A DNA stretch of 24,655 bases, from positions 1 through 24,655 of the forward strand of contig JAQUZL010000011.1 in NCBI GenBank assembly GCA_028691385.1, in the 5' to 3' direction. This DNA is from Oscillospiraceae bacterium. GTDB lineage: Bacteria; Bacillota; Clostridia; Oscillospirales; Oscillospiraceae. The number at the start of each line of letters is the position of its first letter. Positions within the stretch are counted from its first letter, which is position 1. A program made the translations under genes and the position numbers. The notes under the pieces were generated by a model. The model was not told where the DNA came from and did no database searches. It worked only from the letters and a program-made list of their open reading frames with translations. Below, one piece after another: positions 16,617 through 24,042 of this stretch.

Positions 16617-17421
16617 ACTGCGGTTTTTTGGAGAGCAAAATTCGGTCGGCATCCAGCGCGCTGCCGGTTCCGGCGGCGAACTGGTCCAGCAGATCCTGCA
16701 CCGTCATCCCCGCGCGGGTTTCGTCGCGCACGTCCAGCACGATTTTTCCGCCGTCCATCATGATGGTGCGATTGCCAAGGCTGAGCGCCTGATGCATATT
16801 GTGGGTCACCATCAGGCAGGTCAGGCGGCGCGCGGACACAATGTCCATGGTGAGCGAGAGCACCTTATCCGCTGTGGCCGGGTCAAGCGCGGCCGTGTGC
16901 TCGTCAAGCAGCAGCAGCTTCGGCGTGACCATGGTGGCCATCAGCAGCGTCAGCGCCTGCCGCTGCCCGCCGGAAAGAAGCCCCACCGGACTTTTCATCC
17001 GATCCTCCAGCCCCATATCCAGCAGCGCCAGCTGCTCGCGGAACAGCGCCTTATCCGCGCGGCTCACCCGGCGCAGCGTGCCCGCGCGTCCGGCGCGGAA
17101 ATAGGCGATGGAGAGGTTTTCCTCAATGGTCATATGGGGCGCGGTTCCCTTCATGGGATCTTGAAAAATATGGCCGATTTCATGATAGCGCTTGTATTCC
17201 GGCAAATAGGTGATGTCGGCGCCAGCGAGCACAATCTCGCCTGCGTCGGCATAGAACGTGCCGCAGATGGCGTTGAACAGCGTGGATTTGCCCGCGCCGT
17301 TAGAGCCGATAATGGTGATAAAATCGCCGTCCGGCACCTCCAGCGATAAATCGCGCAGCGCCTGTTTTTCGTTGACCGTGCCGGCATTGAAGGTTTTGGA
17401 GAGATGACGGATACTCAGCAT
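16615..17421 (-). CDS. ABC transporter ATP-binding protein (probable TrpXYZ-type tryptophan importer)
   Basis: This cytoplasmic ATPase powers the import system encoded upstream. The 268 residues carry a complete nucleotide-binding domain: Walker A GSNGAGKST (39-47), Q-loop IFQDP (Gln87), signature LSGGQ (149-153), Walker B LLLLDE (169-174), D-loop and switch His207 in VTHNMHQAL. The pairing with an unusual binding lipoprotein and a LivH-type permease matches the family of uncharacterised ABC systems that includes TrpXYZ. ATG 17419-17421 overlaps the permease stop by seven bases, giving translational coupling. It is the last gene of the T-box-controlled operon. Confidence 0.93.
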   Translation of the reverse strand: MLSIRHLSKTFNAGTVNEKQALRDLSLEVPDGDFITIIGSNGAGKSTLFNAICGTFYADAGEIVLAGADITYLPEYKRYHEIGHIFQDPMKGTAPHMTIEENLSIAYFRAGRAGTLRRVSRADKALFREQLALLDMGLEDRMKSPVGLLSGGQRQALTLLMATMVTPKLLLLDEHTAALDPATADKVLSLTMDIVSARRLTCLMVTHNMHQALSLGNRTIMMDGGKIVLDVRDETRAGMTVQDLLDQFAAGTGSALDADRILLSKKPQ

Positions 17422-18341
17422 GCTTTGCGCTCCTTTCTCGCGGCCAGTGCGGCGCGCTTTTTTCGATAAAACGCGGCTTTGGCGCGGATGGTGGGCAGGG
17501 CGATGGCCACTGCGACAATCACCGCAGAAACGAGCTTCAGCGCCGACGCCGGCATATTCAGCCGCAGAGCGATGGCCACCACGATGCGGTAAAGCACCGA
17601 GCCGAGCACCACGCCCACCGCGCGCCAGCCGATGCTTTTGCGCCCAAAGATGGTTTCGCCGATGATGAGCGACGCCAGCGCGATGGTCACCATACCGGTG
17701 CCCATGTTGATGTCGCAGGTTTTGTTATATTCGCCGATGAGGCAACCGGCCAGCGCCGTAAGCGCGCCTGACACGCACAGCCCCACCGTGACGGTCACCG
17801 CCGGGTTGATGGACGACGCGCGCACCATGGAGGCATTGTCGCCGGTGGCGCGGATGCTAAGACCCAGCCGCGTGCCGAGAAACCACAGCAGAACCGCCAC
17901 CACCGCCACCACGAACAGCAGCGCCAGCAGCAGCTTGTAGTAGCCCCCGCCAAAGGCGACCTTCGCCATGGTAAACAGCGTCGTGGTACTGTTGAGGTTC
18001 AGCGTGACCTTGCCCATCACAAGGATATTAATCGTATAAAGGCCGGTGTTCACGATGATGCCCGCCAGCAGACTCTCCACGCCGAAGCGGGTTTGCAGCT
18101 GCGCCGTGACAAAGCCGGACAGAACGCCCGCGCCCATGGCAGCCGGAATCGCCAGAAACGGATGACCCGCCAGCGCCACAATCGCGCCCACCGCGCAGCC
18201 AAGGGTAAAGCATCCGTCCGTGGACAGATCGCAGACGTTCAGCATGGAATAGCTGAGAAACAGCGCCAATGCGACCAGCGCATAGACAAGCCCCAATTCA
18301 ACCGCGCTCTGCAGCACGCCAAGGCTGATGATTTGACCCAT
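17415..18341 (-). CDS. ABC transporter permease, LivH/BPD_transp_2 type (probable tryptophan importer)
   Basis: This membrane subunit has about eight or nine hydrophobic helices in 308 residues (for example ELGLVYALVALALFLSYSML and LLLALLFVVAVVAVLLWFLG). LGLSIRATGDNASMVRASSINP in the middle is the typical coupling-loop motif of branched-chain-type permeases, which contacts the ATPase. The C-terminus is basic. The start is ATG 18339-18341, with a strong GGAGGTG six to twelve bases upstream; a start 12 codons earlier would lie between the ribosome binding site and the intercistronic hairpin and is less likely. A GC-rich hairpin separates it from the binding-protein gene upstream, and it overlaps the ATPase gene downstream. 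Confidence 0.93.
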   Translation of the reverse strand: MGQIISLGVLQSAVELGLVYALVALALFLSYSMLNVCDLSTDGCFTLGCAVGAIVALAGHPFLAIPAAMGAGVLSGFVTAQLQTRFGVESLLAGIIVNTGLYTINILVMGKVTLNLNSTTTLFTMAKVAFGGGYYKLLLALLFVVAVVAVLLWFLGTRLGLSIRATGDNASMVRASSINPAVTVTVGLCVSGALTALAGCLIGEYNKTCDINMGTGMVTIALASLIIGETIFGRKSIGWRAVGVVLGSVLYRIVVAIALRLNMPASALKLVSAVIVAVAIALPTIRAKAAFYRKKRAALAARKERKAC

Positions 18342-18367
18342 ACGGGCACCTCCAAACATTGATTGAT

Positions 18368-18406
18368 GCAGGCACACGCCGGCGCAAGGCGCCGACGTTT
18401 GCCTGC
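18368..18406 (-). other. Intercistronic stem-loop between binding-protein and permease genes
   Basis: GCAGGCA/TGCCTGC, ACG/CGT and CGGCGC/GCGCCG form a nearly perfect 18-bp hairpin with a 3-base loop and one or two mismatches. No T-run follows, so it is not a terminator. Such hairpins commonly protect an upstream mRNA and give more binding protein than permease; that role is inferred. Confidence 0.75.
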
Positions 18407-18415
18407 AAGGTATGT

Positions 18416-19480
18416 TTATTCGCCGAACGATTCGGCGGTCTGAATCTCCACGATCTGGGTGGCCAGCGGTGCAAAGGCTTCCTTGATCGCGTCCAGATCA
18501 AAGCCCAGCGCGGCGCAGGTTTCGGTGTTAACGGTGGCAATGCCGTTGTCAAAGGTCTGCACCGGGATTTCCGCCGGGGTCTTGCCGCCGGTGAGCAGCT
18601 CCGCCACCATATCGCCGGTAACCTTGCCAAGGTTCGCATAGTCCACGCCGTAGCCGCAGAACGCACCGTTCAGGGCGAAGGAGTTCGCGCCGCAGTAGTG
18701 GGCAATGCCCGCCTGCTCGAAGCGCTCATAGATGGACAGCTCCGCAATCATAATGGTGTTGTCGGTGGGGGTGAACACCGCGTCCACGCCCTCGTCGATG
18801 AGCGCCTGCGCCGCAAGCACGACCTCATCGGTGGTGGAGCCGGTCTTTTCGGTGTAGGCAATGCCCTTGGCGTCCAAGAACGCCTTTGCATCGGCAATGG
18901 GCTGCGCGGAGGAATCCTGCGCGGTGTCATACAGCAGCCCCACCTTGTCACAGTTGGGATCTGCCGCAAGCATCAGCTTGAGGATGGACTCGGTGTCCAG
19001 AAAATCGGACGTGCCGGTCACATTGCCGCCGGGCTGCTCCATGGACGCCACCAGCCCCGCGCCGACCGGATCGGATACGGCCGCAAAGACGACCGGAATT
19101 TCATTGTCCTCGGTGGCCGACTGCATCAGCACTGCCACCGGCGTCGCGATGGCAACGATCACATCCACCTCGTCCGCGATGAGATCCGCCGCAATCTGGC
19201 TGAGCACCGCAGAATCGGCCTGCGCATTGGCATAATAATCGGCGTATTGAAAGGTCACGCCCAGCTCGGCCGCCTTGGCGTCCAACTGGGATTCTACATT
19301 TTCCACAATTTGGTTGAGGGACGCATCGTCCACATAGTTCACAATTCCGACCTTGTAAGACGCCGTGGCATCATCTGCATCCGTTGGGGACGTGCCGGCG
19401 CTCTGGGTGTTGGCCGCGCCGCAGGCGGCAAGGGACAGGGTCATGGCTGCAGCAAGCAGCAGGGAAAGCAGTTTTTTCAT
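18416..19480 (-). CDS. trpX: ABC transporter substrate-binding lipoprotein (TrpX-like)
   Basis: This surface lipoprotein captures the substrate for the permease and ATPase encoded after it. The 354 residues begin MKKLLSLLLAAAMTLSLAAC, a lipoprotein signal with Cys20 as the modified residue. A Ser/Thr/Asp-rich linker leads to a periplasmic-binding fold of the ABC_sub_bind type, shown by KVGIVNYVDDASLNQIVENV, VDVIVAIATPVAV, PVVFAAVSDPVGAGLV, NVTGTSDFLD, VFTPTDNTI and GAFCGYGVDYANLG. This family includes TrpX, and the upstream T-box appears to read a Trp codon, so I favour tryptophan. The start ATG 19478-19480 has GAAGGAG upstream; longer starts lie downstream of the T-box terminator but lack the signal sequence at their N-terminus. 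Confidence 0.9.
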   Translation of the reverse strand: MKKLLSLLLAAAMTLSLAACGAANTQSAGTSPTDADDATASYKVGIVNYVDDASLNQIVENVESQLDAKAAELGVTFQYADYYANAQADSAVLSQIAADLIADEVDVIVAIATPVAVLMQSATEDNEIPVVFAAVSDPVGAGLVASMEQPGGNVTGTSDFLDTESILKLMLAADPNCDKVGLLYDTAQDSSAQPIADAKAFLDAKGIAYTEKTGSTTDEVVLAAQALIDEGVDAVFTPTDNTIMIAELSIYERFEQAGIAHYCGANSFALNGAFCGYGVDYANLGKVTGDMVAELLTGGKTPAEIPVQTFDNGIATVNTETCAALGFDLDAIKEAFAPLATQIVEIQTAESFGE

Positions 19481-19556
19481 GATAAGGGACTCCTTCAAAT
19501 TTATTTTCCGGGTCTTGGATGGTCCCGCCGCTGCCAACGGTGGGAATTTGGGCAAT

Positions 19557-19822
19557 AAAAAAACTCCTGCCCCACATTCTGGGACAAGAGCAAAACTCCT
19601 GCGATACCACCCGGATTGACGAAAAATCGTCCACTCGCTTCACGCACCATCATACGCGCCCAATTGGTAACGGGAGGGTTCCCGTCGGCCACTACTTGGA
19701 TTTGCATCCGTTCAGACCGCCCTCGAAAGACCATTCATCCGGTTCTGACTGCCGCAATTGCACCGCCTGCGACTCTCTAAAAATCAGGGTTCGGGGACTA
19801 CTTTTCTTTCTCATCAGTTTAT
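19557..19822 (-). ncRNA. T-box leader (probably tRNA-Trp responsive)
   Basis: T-box leaders bind a specific tRNA and permit transcription when it is uncharged. Read on the minus strand, the elements are in order. Stem I opens with GAAAGA, which pairs with TCTTTC immediately after a candidate specifier UGG (19733-19731) preceded by GAA; AGUAG lies on the opposite side, and AGAGAG plus GGUGCAA lie distally. Next come GTAGTGGCCGACGGG and the CCCGTTACC F-box, then the T-box CGGGTGGTATCGCAGG (tRNA acceptor bulge TGGT at 19609-19606). The terminator is CTCTTGTCCC (19590-19581) with GGGGCAGGAG (19573-19564) and seven T residues; the alternative antiterminator pairs GGG and GCAGGAG with CTCTTGTCCC. 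The specifier assignment is inference; the class is secure. Confidence 0.93.
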
Positions 19823-19828
19823 GTGCTC

Positions 19829-19857
19829 ATTCTATTCACAATTCGCCGATTTGTAAA
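19829..19857 (-). promoter_or_regulatory. Promoter of the T-box ABC operon
   Basis: On the minus strand: TTTACA (19857-19852), a 17-base spacer and TAGAAT (19834-19829), each one mismatch from consensus. The start near 19822 places the whole T-box in the transcript. Confidence 0.78.
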
Positions 19858-19969
19858 CCGGCAAATTGCACAAATTTTGTCCTGTTATTCCGCCGGAAGT
19901 ACAGCAGGTTCGCCGCCGCCGCGTTGGCGGCGTCTGCAAAATATCCCGGCTTGGCAGCCGGTTGCCTGC
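19858..19969. other. Spacer between divergent promoters
   Basis: This 112-base stretch carries no gene. It contains a GC-rich inverted repeat (CGCCGCC 19911-19917 with GGCGGCG 19926-19932) and a second one (CCGGC with GCCGG at about 19946-19961). Both lie outside the predicted transcripts, so they could only act as DNA. I see no recognised operator. Confidence 0.4.
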
Positions 19970-19998
19970 TTTACAAACGCGGCGCATTCGGGTATACT
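19970..19998 (+). promoter_or_regulatory. Promoter of lepA-hemW
   Basis: TTTACA (19970-19975), a 17-base spacer and TATACT (19993-19998): the same boxes and spacing as the murA promoter. The start near 20005 leaves a leader of about 30 bases before the TTG start at 20034. Confidence 0.78.
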
Positions 19999-20033
19999 TT
20001 ACTATATTATTTCACGGAACTGGAGTGTTTGGA

Positions 20034-21845
20034 TTGACTGACCTTGGCAAACTTCGCAACTTTTCCATCATCGCCCATATCGACCACGGCAAGTCCACCC
20101 TGTCCGACCGGCTCATTGAGCTGTGTCACGGCGTGGAGCAGCGGGAGATGGAAAATCAGCTGCTTGACAATATGGATCTTGAGCGCGAGCGCGGCATCAC
20201 CATCAAGGCGCGCGCCATCCGCCTTGTCTATACGGCGCAAAATGGCGAGGATTACGTTCTGAATCTGATCGACACCCCGGGTCACGTGGACTTCAACTAT
20301 GAAGTGAGCCGGTCGCTGGCCGCCTGCGAGGGCGCGGTGCTGGTGGTGGACGCCGCGCAGGGCATTGAGGCGCAAACGCTGGCCAACGCCTATCTGGCGG
20401 TGGACGCCAATCTGGAGGTGCTGCCGGTGGTCAACAAGATTGACCTGCCTGCGGCAAGGCCGGAGGAAGTGAAGCACGAGATTGAGGACGTGATCGGCCT
20501 GCCCGCCATGGACGCGCCGGAGATTTCCGCCAAAAACGGCATCAATATTTCCGCCGTGCTGGAGGACATCGTTGCCCACGTTCCCGCGCCCACAGGCGAC
20601 CGCAGCGCGCCGATGCGCGCGCTGATCTTTGACAGCCAGTACGACGCCTATCGCGGCGTCATCGTCTATCTGCGCGTGATGGACGGCGTGATCCGCACCG
20701 GCGACGAGGTGCGGATGATGGCCTCCGGCGCGCGCTATCGCGTGCTGGAAGTGGGCTATCTGCACCCCATCGGCATGACCCCCACCGACGCGCTGGGCGC
20801 AGGCGAGGTGGGCTATTTCACCGCGTCGATCAAGGATGTGGCGGACACCAAAGTGGGCGACACCGTGACCAGCGTGCAAAATCCCGCCGCTTCCCCGCTG
20901 CCCGGCTACCATGAGGCGCAGCCCATGGTCTATTGCGGCATCTATCCCGCCGACGGCGCGCGCTATGCCGACCTCAAGGACGCGCTGGAAAAGCTCAAGC
21001 TCAACGACGCCAGCCTCAGCTACGAACCGGAAACCTCCACCGCGCTGGGCTTTGGCTTCCGGTGTGGCTTTTTGGGACTGCTGCACATGGAGATCATCGA
21101 AGAGCGGCTTGAGCGCGAGTTCAACCTTGACCTCATCACCACCGCGCCCAACGTGGTCTATCGCATCACCAAAACCGACCACACCGTGCTTCTGGTGGAC
21201 AACCCCGCCGATTTTCCGCCCACGGTGGAAATCGAGCAGGGCGAGGAGCCGTTCGTGAAGGCGTCCATTATTGCGCCGCCCGAGTATGTGGGCAGCATCA
21301 TGGACATGTGCCAGAATCGCCGGGGCGAATACCAGGACATGACCTATCTGGACAAGACGCGGGTGGAAATTCACTATATCATGCCCCTCAACGAGATCAT
21401 CTACGACTTTTTCGACGCGCTTAAGTCCAAAACCCGCGGCTATGCGTCCCTGGACTACACACTGGTGGGCTATCGCCCGTCGAAGCTGGTCAAGCTGGAT
21501 ATTTTGCTCAACGGCGACGTCATCGACGCGCTGAGCTTCATCGTCTTTGAAGAGCGCGCCTATCAGCGCGCCCGCAAAATTGTGGAAAAGCTCAAGGACA
21601 ACATCCCCCGCCAGATGTTCGAGATTCCCGTGCAGGCCGCCATCGGGGGCAAGGTCATCGCCCGGGAAACCATCAAGGCGCTGCGCAAGGACGTGCTTGC
21701 CAAGTGCTACGGCGGCGACATCACCCGGAAAAAGAAGCTGCTGGAAAAGCAGAAGGAAGGCAAAAAGAAGATGCGTCAGTTCGGCACGGTCTCCGTCCCC
21801 GGCGAGGCGTTTATGGCCGTTCTGAAGCTCGATAGTGAGGATTAA
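20034..21845 (+). CDS. lepA: Elongation factor 4 (LepA), ribosomal back-translocase GTPase
   Basis: LepA is a translational GTPase that remodels stalled or mis-translocated ribosomes. The 603 residues fit the family. GTPase motifs are in order: AHIDHGKST (residues 14-22), RGITIKARAI (switch I), DTPGHVDF (switch II), VVNKIDLP and ISAKNG. Then come domain II and the EF-G-like domains, and the LepA-specific C-terminal domain containing RQMFEIPVQAAIGGKVIARETIKALRKDVLAKCYGGDITRKKKLLEKQK with VSVPGEAF. The frame is open further upstream, but those starts precede or overlap the promoter. TTG 20034 has GGAG at 20022-20025 and gives the expected MTDLGKLRNFSIIAHIDHGK N-terminus. hemW starts five bases after its stop. 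Confidence 0.97.
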   Translation: MTDLGKLRNFSIIAHIDHGKSTLSDRLIELCHGVEQREMENQLLDNMDLERERGITIKARAIRLVYTAQNGEDYVLNLIDTPGHVDFNYEVSRSLAACEGAVLVVDAAQGIEAQTLANAYLAVDANLEVLPVVNKIDLPAARPEEVKHEIEDVIGLPAMDAPEISAKNGINISAVLEDIVAHVPAPTGDRSAPMRALIFDSQYDAYRGVIVYLRVMDGVIRTGDEVRMMASGARYRVLEVGYLHPIGMTPTDALGAGEVGYFTASIKDVADTKVGDTVTSVQNPAASPLPGYHEAQPMVYCGIYPADGARYADLKDALEKLKLNDASLSYEPETSTALGFGFRCGFLGLLHMEIIEERLEREFNLDLITTAPNVVYRITKTDHTVLLVDNPADFPPTVEIEQGEEPFVKASIIAPPEYVGSIMDMCQNRRGEYQDMTYLDKTRVEIHYIMPLNEIIYDFFDALKSKTRGYASLDYTLVGYRPSKLVKLDILLNGDVIDALSFIVFEERAYQRARKIVEKLKDNIPRQMFEIPVQAAIGGKVIARETIKALRKDVLAKCYGGDITRKKKLLEKQKEGKKKMRQFGTVSVPGEAFMAVLKLDSED

Positions 21846-21849
21846 CGCC

Positions 21850-23025
21850 ATGGAACAGGGCAAAACGCTGGGCATTTATGTCCACATCCCCTTTTGCCGC
21901 AGCAAGTGCGAGTACTGTGATTTTTACTCCATCGGCGGCAGCCGCGACCGGGATCTCATGGATCGGTACGTGCAGGCGCTGGTGACCCATATCCGGGAAA
22001 CCGCCAGAGGCGCGGGCGACTATCTGGTGGACACCGTCTATTTTGGCGGCGGCACGCCCAGTTTTTTCGGCGCGGACGGGCTTAAACGCATCCTCGGCGA
22101 GCTGTACAAGCGGTTTGACATTGCCCCGGACGCGGAGATTACCATGGAGGCCAACCCCGACAGCGTTTCGCTGCGGGAGCTGCGCGCGCTGCGTCGGGCA
22201 GGCTTCAACCGCATTTCCCTCGGCGTGCAGAACGACGCCGACGAGATGCTCAAGGCGCTCGGCCGTCCTCACACCTATGGGCAGGCCGTTTCCGCCGTGC
22301 GCGTCGCGCGGGAAGCCGGCTTTGACAATCTCTCTCTGGATCTCATGTACGGCCTGCCCAACCAGACCCGGGCACAGTGGATGAACACCCTGCGCCATGT
22401 GGTGGAGCTGAAGCCGGAGCACCTGTCCTGCTATGGACTGAAGGTGGAGCCGGGCACGCCGCTGGCCGGCTATGAGGACTGCGCCAACCTGCCCGACGAC
22501 GACGCGCAGGCCGACATGTATCTCTATGCCGTTTCCGCGCTGGAATCCTATGGCTACAACCAGTATGAGATTTCCAACTTTGCCCGCACAGGCTTTGAAA
22601 GCCTGCACAATCTGCGATACTGGCTGGGCGGGGAATATCTGGGCTTCGGCCCCGCCGCCGCGTCCAACTTCGCGGGCAAGCGATTTACCTGCGCGCCGGA
22701 TCTTCCCGGCTACATCGACGGCATTGCCCACGGCGGCGCGATTTTGTCCGAGTGCGTGCAAATACCCATGCGTGAGCGCGCGGGAGAATATCTGATGCTC
22801 CGGCTGCGCACCGCCGCCGGAATCGAGGAGGAGGAATATGTCAAAACCTTCCTCATGGCGTTCCGCCCGCTGGAGCGGGAGCTGAAGCAATATGCCGAAC
22901 AGGGCTTTGCCGAATATCAGCGTGGCCGCTGGCGCCTGACCCCCAAGGGCTTCCTCGTTTCCAACCAAATTATTGGGAAATTGCTGGACACGCAGCATGC
23001 GTCGAGCACCCTTTCCAAGAAATAA
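21850..23025 (+). CDS. hemW: Radical SAM protein HemW (heme chaperone)
   Basis: HemW, formerly annotated as oxygen-independent coproporphyrinogen III oxidase, is a radical SAM protein that binds and transfers heme. The 391 residues match. The cluster motif is CRSKCEYCDF (Cys16, Cys20, Cys23, Phe25); true HemN has a fourth Cys where Phe25 stands, so HemW is the better call. VYFGGGTPSFF, EANPDSVSL, NRISLGVQNDADEMLKALGRPHTYGQA and LDLMYGLPNQT are family hallmarks. ATG 21850 has GTGAGG at 21835-21840, within the end of lepA; the earlier GTG 21835 would overlap lepA and lacks a site. No heme-synthesis genes lie in the window. Confidence 0.95.
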   Translation: MEQGKTLGIYVHIPFCRSKCEYCDFYSIGGSRDRDLMDRYVQALVTHIRETARGAGDYLVDTVYFGGGTPSFFGADGLKRILGELYKRFDIAPDAEITMEANPDSVSLRELRALRRAGFNRISLGVQNDADEMLKALGRPHTYGQAVSAVRVAREAGFDNLSLDLMYGLPNQTRAQWMNTLRHVVELKPEHLSCYGLKVEPGTPLAGYEDCANLPDDDAQADMYLYAVSALESYGYNQYEISNFARTGFESLHNLRYWLGGEYLGFGPAAASNFAGKRFTCAPDLPGYIDGIAHGGAILSECVQIPMRERAGEYLMLRLRTAAGIEEEEYVKTFLMAFRPLERELKQYAEQGFAEYQRGRWRLTPKGFLVSNQIIGKLLDTQHASSTLSKK

Positions 23026-23040
23026 TCCCGTATTTAGTGT

Positions 23041-23053
23041 TTATCCCGGATAA
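23041..23053. promoter_or_regulatory. Possible operator upstream of rpmH
   Basis: TTATCC-C-GGATAA is a perfect 13-base dyad, 36 bases upstream of the rpmH -35 box. A further TTATCC half-site lies in the promoter spacer (23105-23110). Any binding protein is unknown. Confidence 0.3.
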
Positions 23054-23088
23054 GACAACACAATTTTTCTGAGATTTTTTCAAAAGTG

Positions 23089-23118
23089 TTGACAGAATTG
23101 CGTTTTATCCGATATAAT
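23089..23118 (+). promoter_or_regulatory. Promoter of the rpmH-rnpA-yidD-yidC unit
   Basis: Consensus TTGACA (23089-23094), an 18-base spacer and consensus TATAAT (23113-23118). This is the best promoter in the window, as expected for a ribosomal protein gene. Transcription should start near 23125. Confidence 0.88.
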
Positions 23119-23124
23119 GTATAT

Positions 23125-23214
23125 CGCGCACGTGTGCGCATCTTTTTATGACCCGCTGCGACCATGGCAACATGGTTGTTGAGCATTTTTGATGATTTTA
23201 GGAGGTGTCCCCAG
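23125..23214 (+). promoter_or_regulatory. rpmH 5' leader with two hairpins
   Basis: The first hairpin sits at the very 5' end: GCGCA (23126-23130), a CGTG loop, TGCGC (23135-23139), followed by TCTTTTT. The second is CGACCATG, a GCAA (GNRA-type) loop, and CATGGTTG at 23159-23178. AGGAGGTG at 23200-23207 follows. The structure is visible; a regulatory role is inference. Confidence 0.45.
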
Positions 23215-23349
23215 ATGAAGCGTACCTACCAGCCCAAGAAACTGCACGCATCCAAGGTGCATGGTTTCCGCAAGAGAATGGCAACCGCAAACGGCCGCAA
23301 GGTTCTTGCCCGCCGCCGTGCCAAAGGCCGTAACAGACTGACCTACTAA
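23215..23349 (+). CDS. rpmH: Large ribosomal subunit protein bL34
   Basis: bL34 is a small basic protein of the 50S subunit that binds 23S rRNA. The 44 residues are the standard sequence: MKRTYQPKK, HGFRKRMAT, NGRKVLARRRAKGR. ATG 23215 has AGGAGGTG at 23200-23207; a longer frame from 23164 runs through the leader hairpin and adds non-conserved residues. It is the first gene of the unit with rnpA, but unlike most Firmicutes the gene upstream is hemW, not dnaA. Confidence 0.98.
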   Translation: MKRTYQPKKLHASKVHGFRKRMATANGRKVLARRRAKGRNRLTY

Positions 23350-23386
23350 TGTCTGTCGCCGCAACAATTCGCTTGACATTTTGAAT

Positions 23387-23417
23387 GGGGTGAATGGAAG
23401 GAACTTCTGTTCGCCCC
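23387..23417 (+). other. Stem-loop between rpmH and rnpA
   Basis: GGGGTGAA (23387-23394) pairs with TTCGCCCC (23410-23417), with an inner GAAG/CTTC stem. No T-run follows, so it is more likely a partial block or an RNA processing or stability element setting the bL34 to RnpA ratio. That role is inference. Confidence 0.55.
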
Positions 23418-23450
23418 ATCTGTTTCATGTCACGCATGAAGAGGGATTCC

Positions 23451-23819
23451 ATGCGATTCTCCGTATCACTCAAACAGAATCATATTTTTCGTCGTCTGTA
23501 TACCAAGGGCAAGTCCGCCGTGAACCGGCATCTTGTCCTTTATTGCCGTCGCAACGGACGCGCGCAGAATCGGCTGGGTTATACCATTTCGCCGAAGCTG
23601 TGCAACGCCGTGCTGCGCAATCGCACCAAACGCAGACTGCGCGAAATCTATCGGCTGCACGAAACGCAGTTTCTGCCCGGCTACGACATTGTTGTCGTAG
23701 CGCGCAGCCGCGCGATCAATGCGCCATTTTCAGAGCTGACTCAGGCCTATCTCAGTCTTGCGGGTAAATTGGGTCTGTTGCAGCAAAAGGAGCCGCTCCA
23801 TGAAGACGATTCTGTGTAA
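23451..23819 (+). CDS. rnpA: Ribonuclease P protein component
   Basis: RnpA binds the RNase P RNA and improves processing of the 5' ends of tRNA precursors. The 122 residues (slightly above the usual ~115) carry the family pattern: SLKQNHIFRRLYTKGKSAVNRHLVLY, then the RNR motif in NAVLRNRTKRRLRE (residues 52-65), and a central YDIVVVARS strand. Two other in-frame ATGs lie upstream (23394, 23436); ATG 23451 is favoured because AGAGGG ends six bases before it and MRFSVSLKQN matches the usual N-terminus. It overlaps yidD by 20 bases. Confidence 0.95.
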   Translation: MRFSVSLKQNHIFRRLYTKGKSAVNRHLVLYCRRNGRAQNRLGYTISPKLCNAVLRNRTKRRLREIYRLHETQFLPGYDIVVVARSRAINAPFSELTQAYLSLAGKLGLLQQKEPLHEDDSV

Positions 23820-24012
23820 ACTGATTCGGTTCTATCAGCGCGCCATCTCTCCCATGTACCCGGCCAGATGCCGCTTTACCCCCACCTGCTCGCAGTATGC
23901 GATGGAAGCGCTGGAAAAATACGGCGCGCTTCGGGGCGGCTGGATGACCATCAAGCGACTTGCGCGGTGCAACCCATTCAACCACTCAAACCCTTATGAC
24001 CCGGTTCCCTGA
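23800..24012 (+). CDS. yidD: Membrane protein insertion efficiency factor YidD
   Basis: YidD is a small protein that assists YidC-dependent insertion into the membrane. The 70 residues contain all family hallmarks: LIRFYQRAISP, RCRFTPTCSQYAMEALEKYGALRGGWMTIKRLARCNPF, with the conserved Cys residues in RFxPTCSxY and RCNPF. ATG 23800 has AGGAG at 23788-23792, inside the end of rnpA, which it overlaps by 20 bases (translational coupling). yidC starts 30 bases after its stop. Confidence 0.96.
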   Translation: MKTILCKLIRFYQRAISPMYPARCRFTPTCSQYAMEALEKYGALRGGWMTIKRLARCNPFNHSNPYDPVP

Positions 24013-24042
24013 AAACCGGACCGTTCCGACGGGAGGAATTTA

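Noticed and set aside
19866..20033. In-frame upstream extension of lepA by 56 codons
   Set aside because: The extension crosses the predicted promoter (19970-19998) and is not LepA-like; TTG 20034 has a proper ribosome binding site.
20007..21875. A long open frame of over 600 codons on the minus strand opposite lepA
   Set aside because: It mirrors lepA codon structure in GC-rich DNA, its translation is His/Arg/Val/Gly-rich without any domain, and lepA is certain.
23041..23112. DnaA boxes or an origin of replication upstream of rpmH
   Set aside because: TTATCC occurs twice but is not followed by ACA; there is no cluster of TTATNCACA sites or dnaA gene.
24001..24019. CCGGTT/AACCGG hairpin before yidC
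   Set aside because: Only six pairs, no T-run, overlapping the yidD stop; too small to assign a role.
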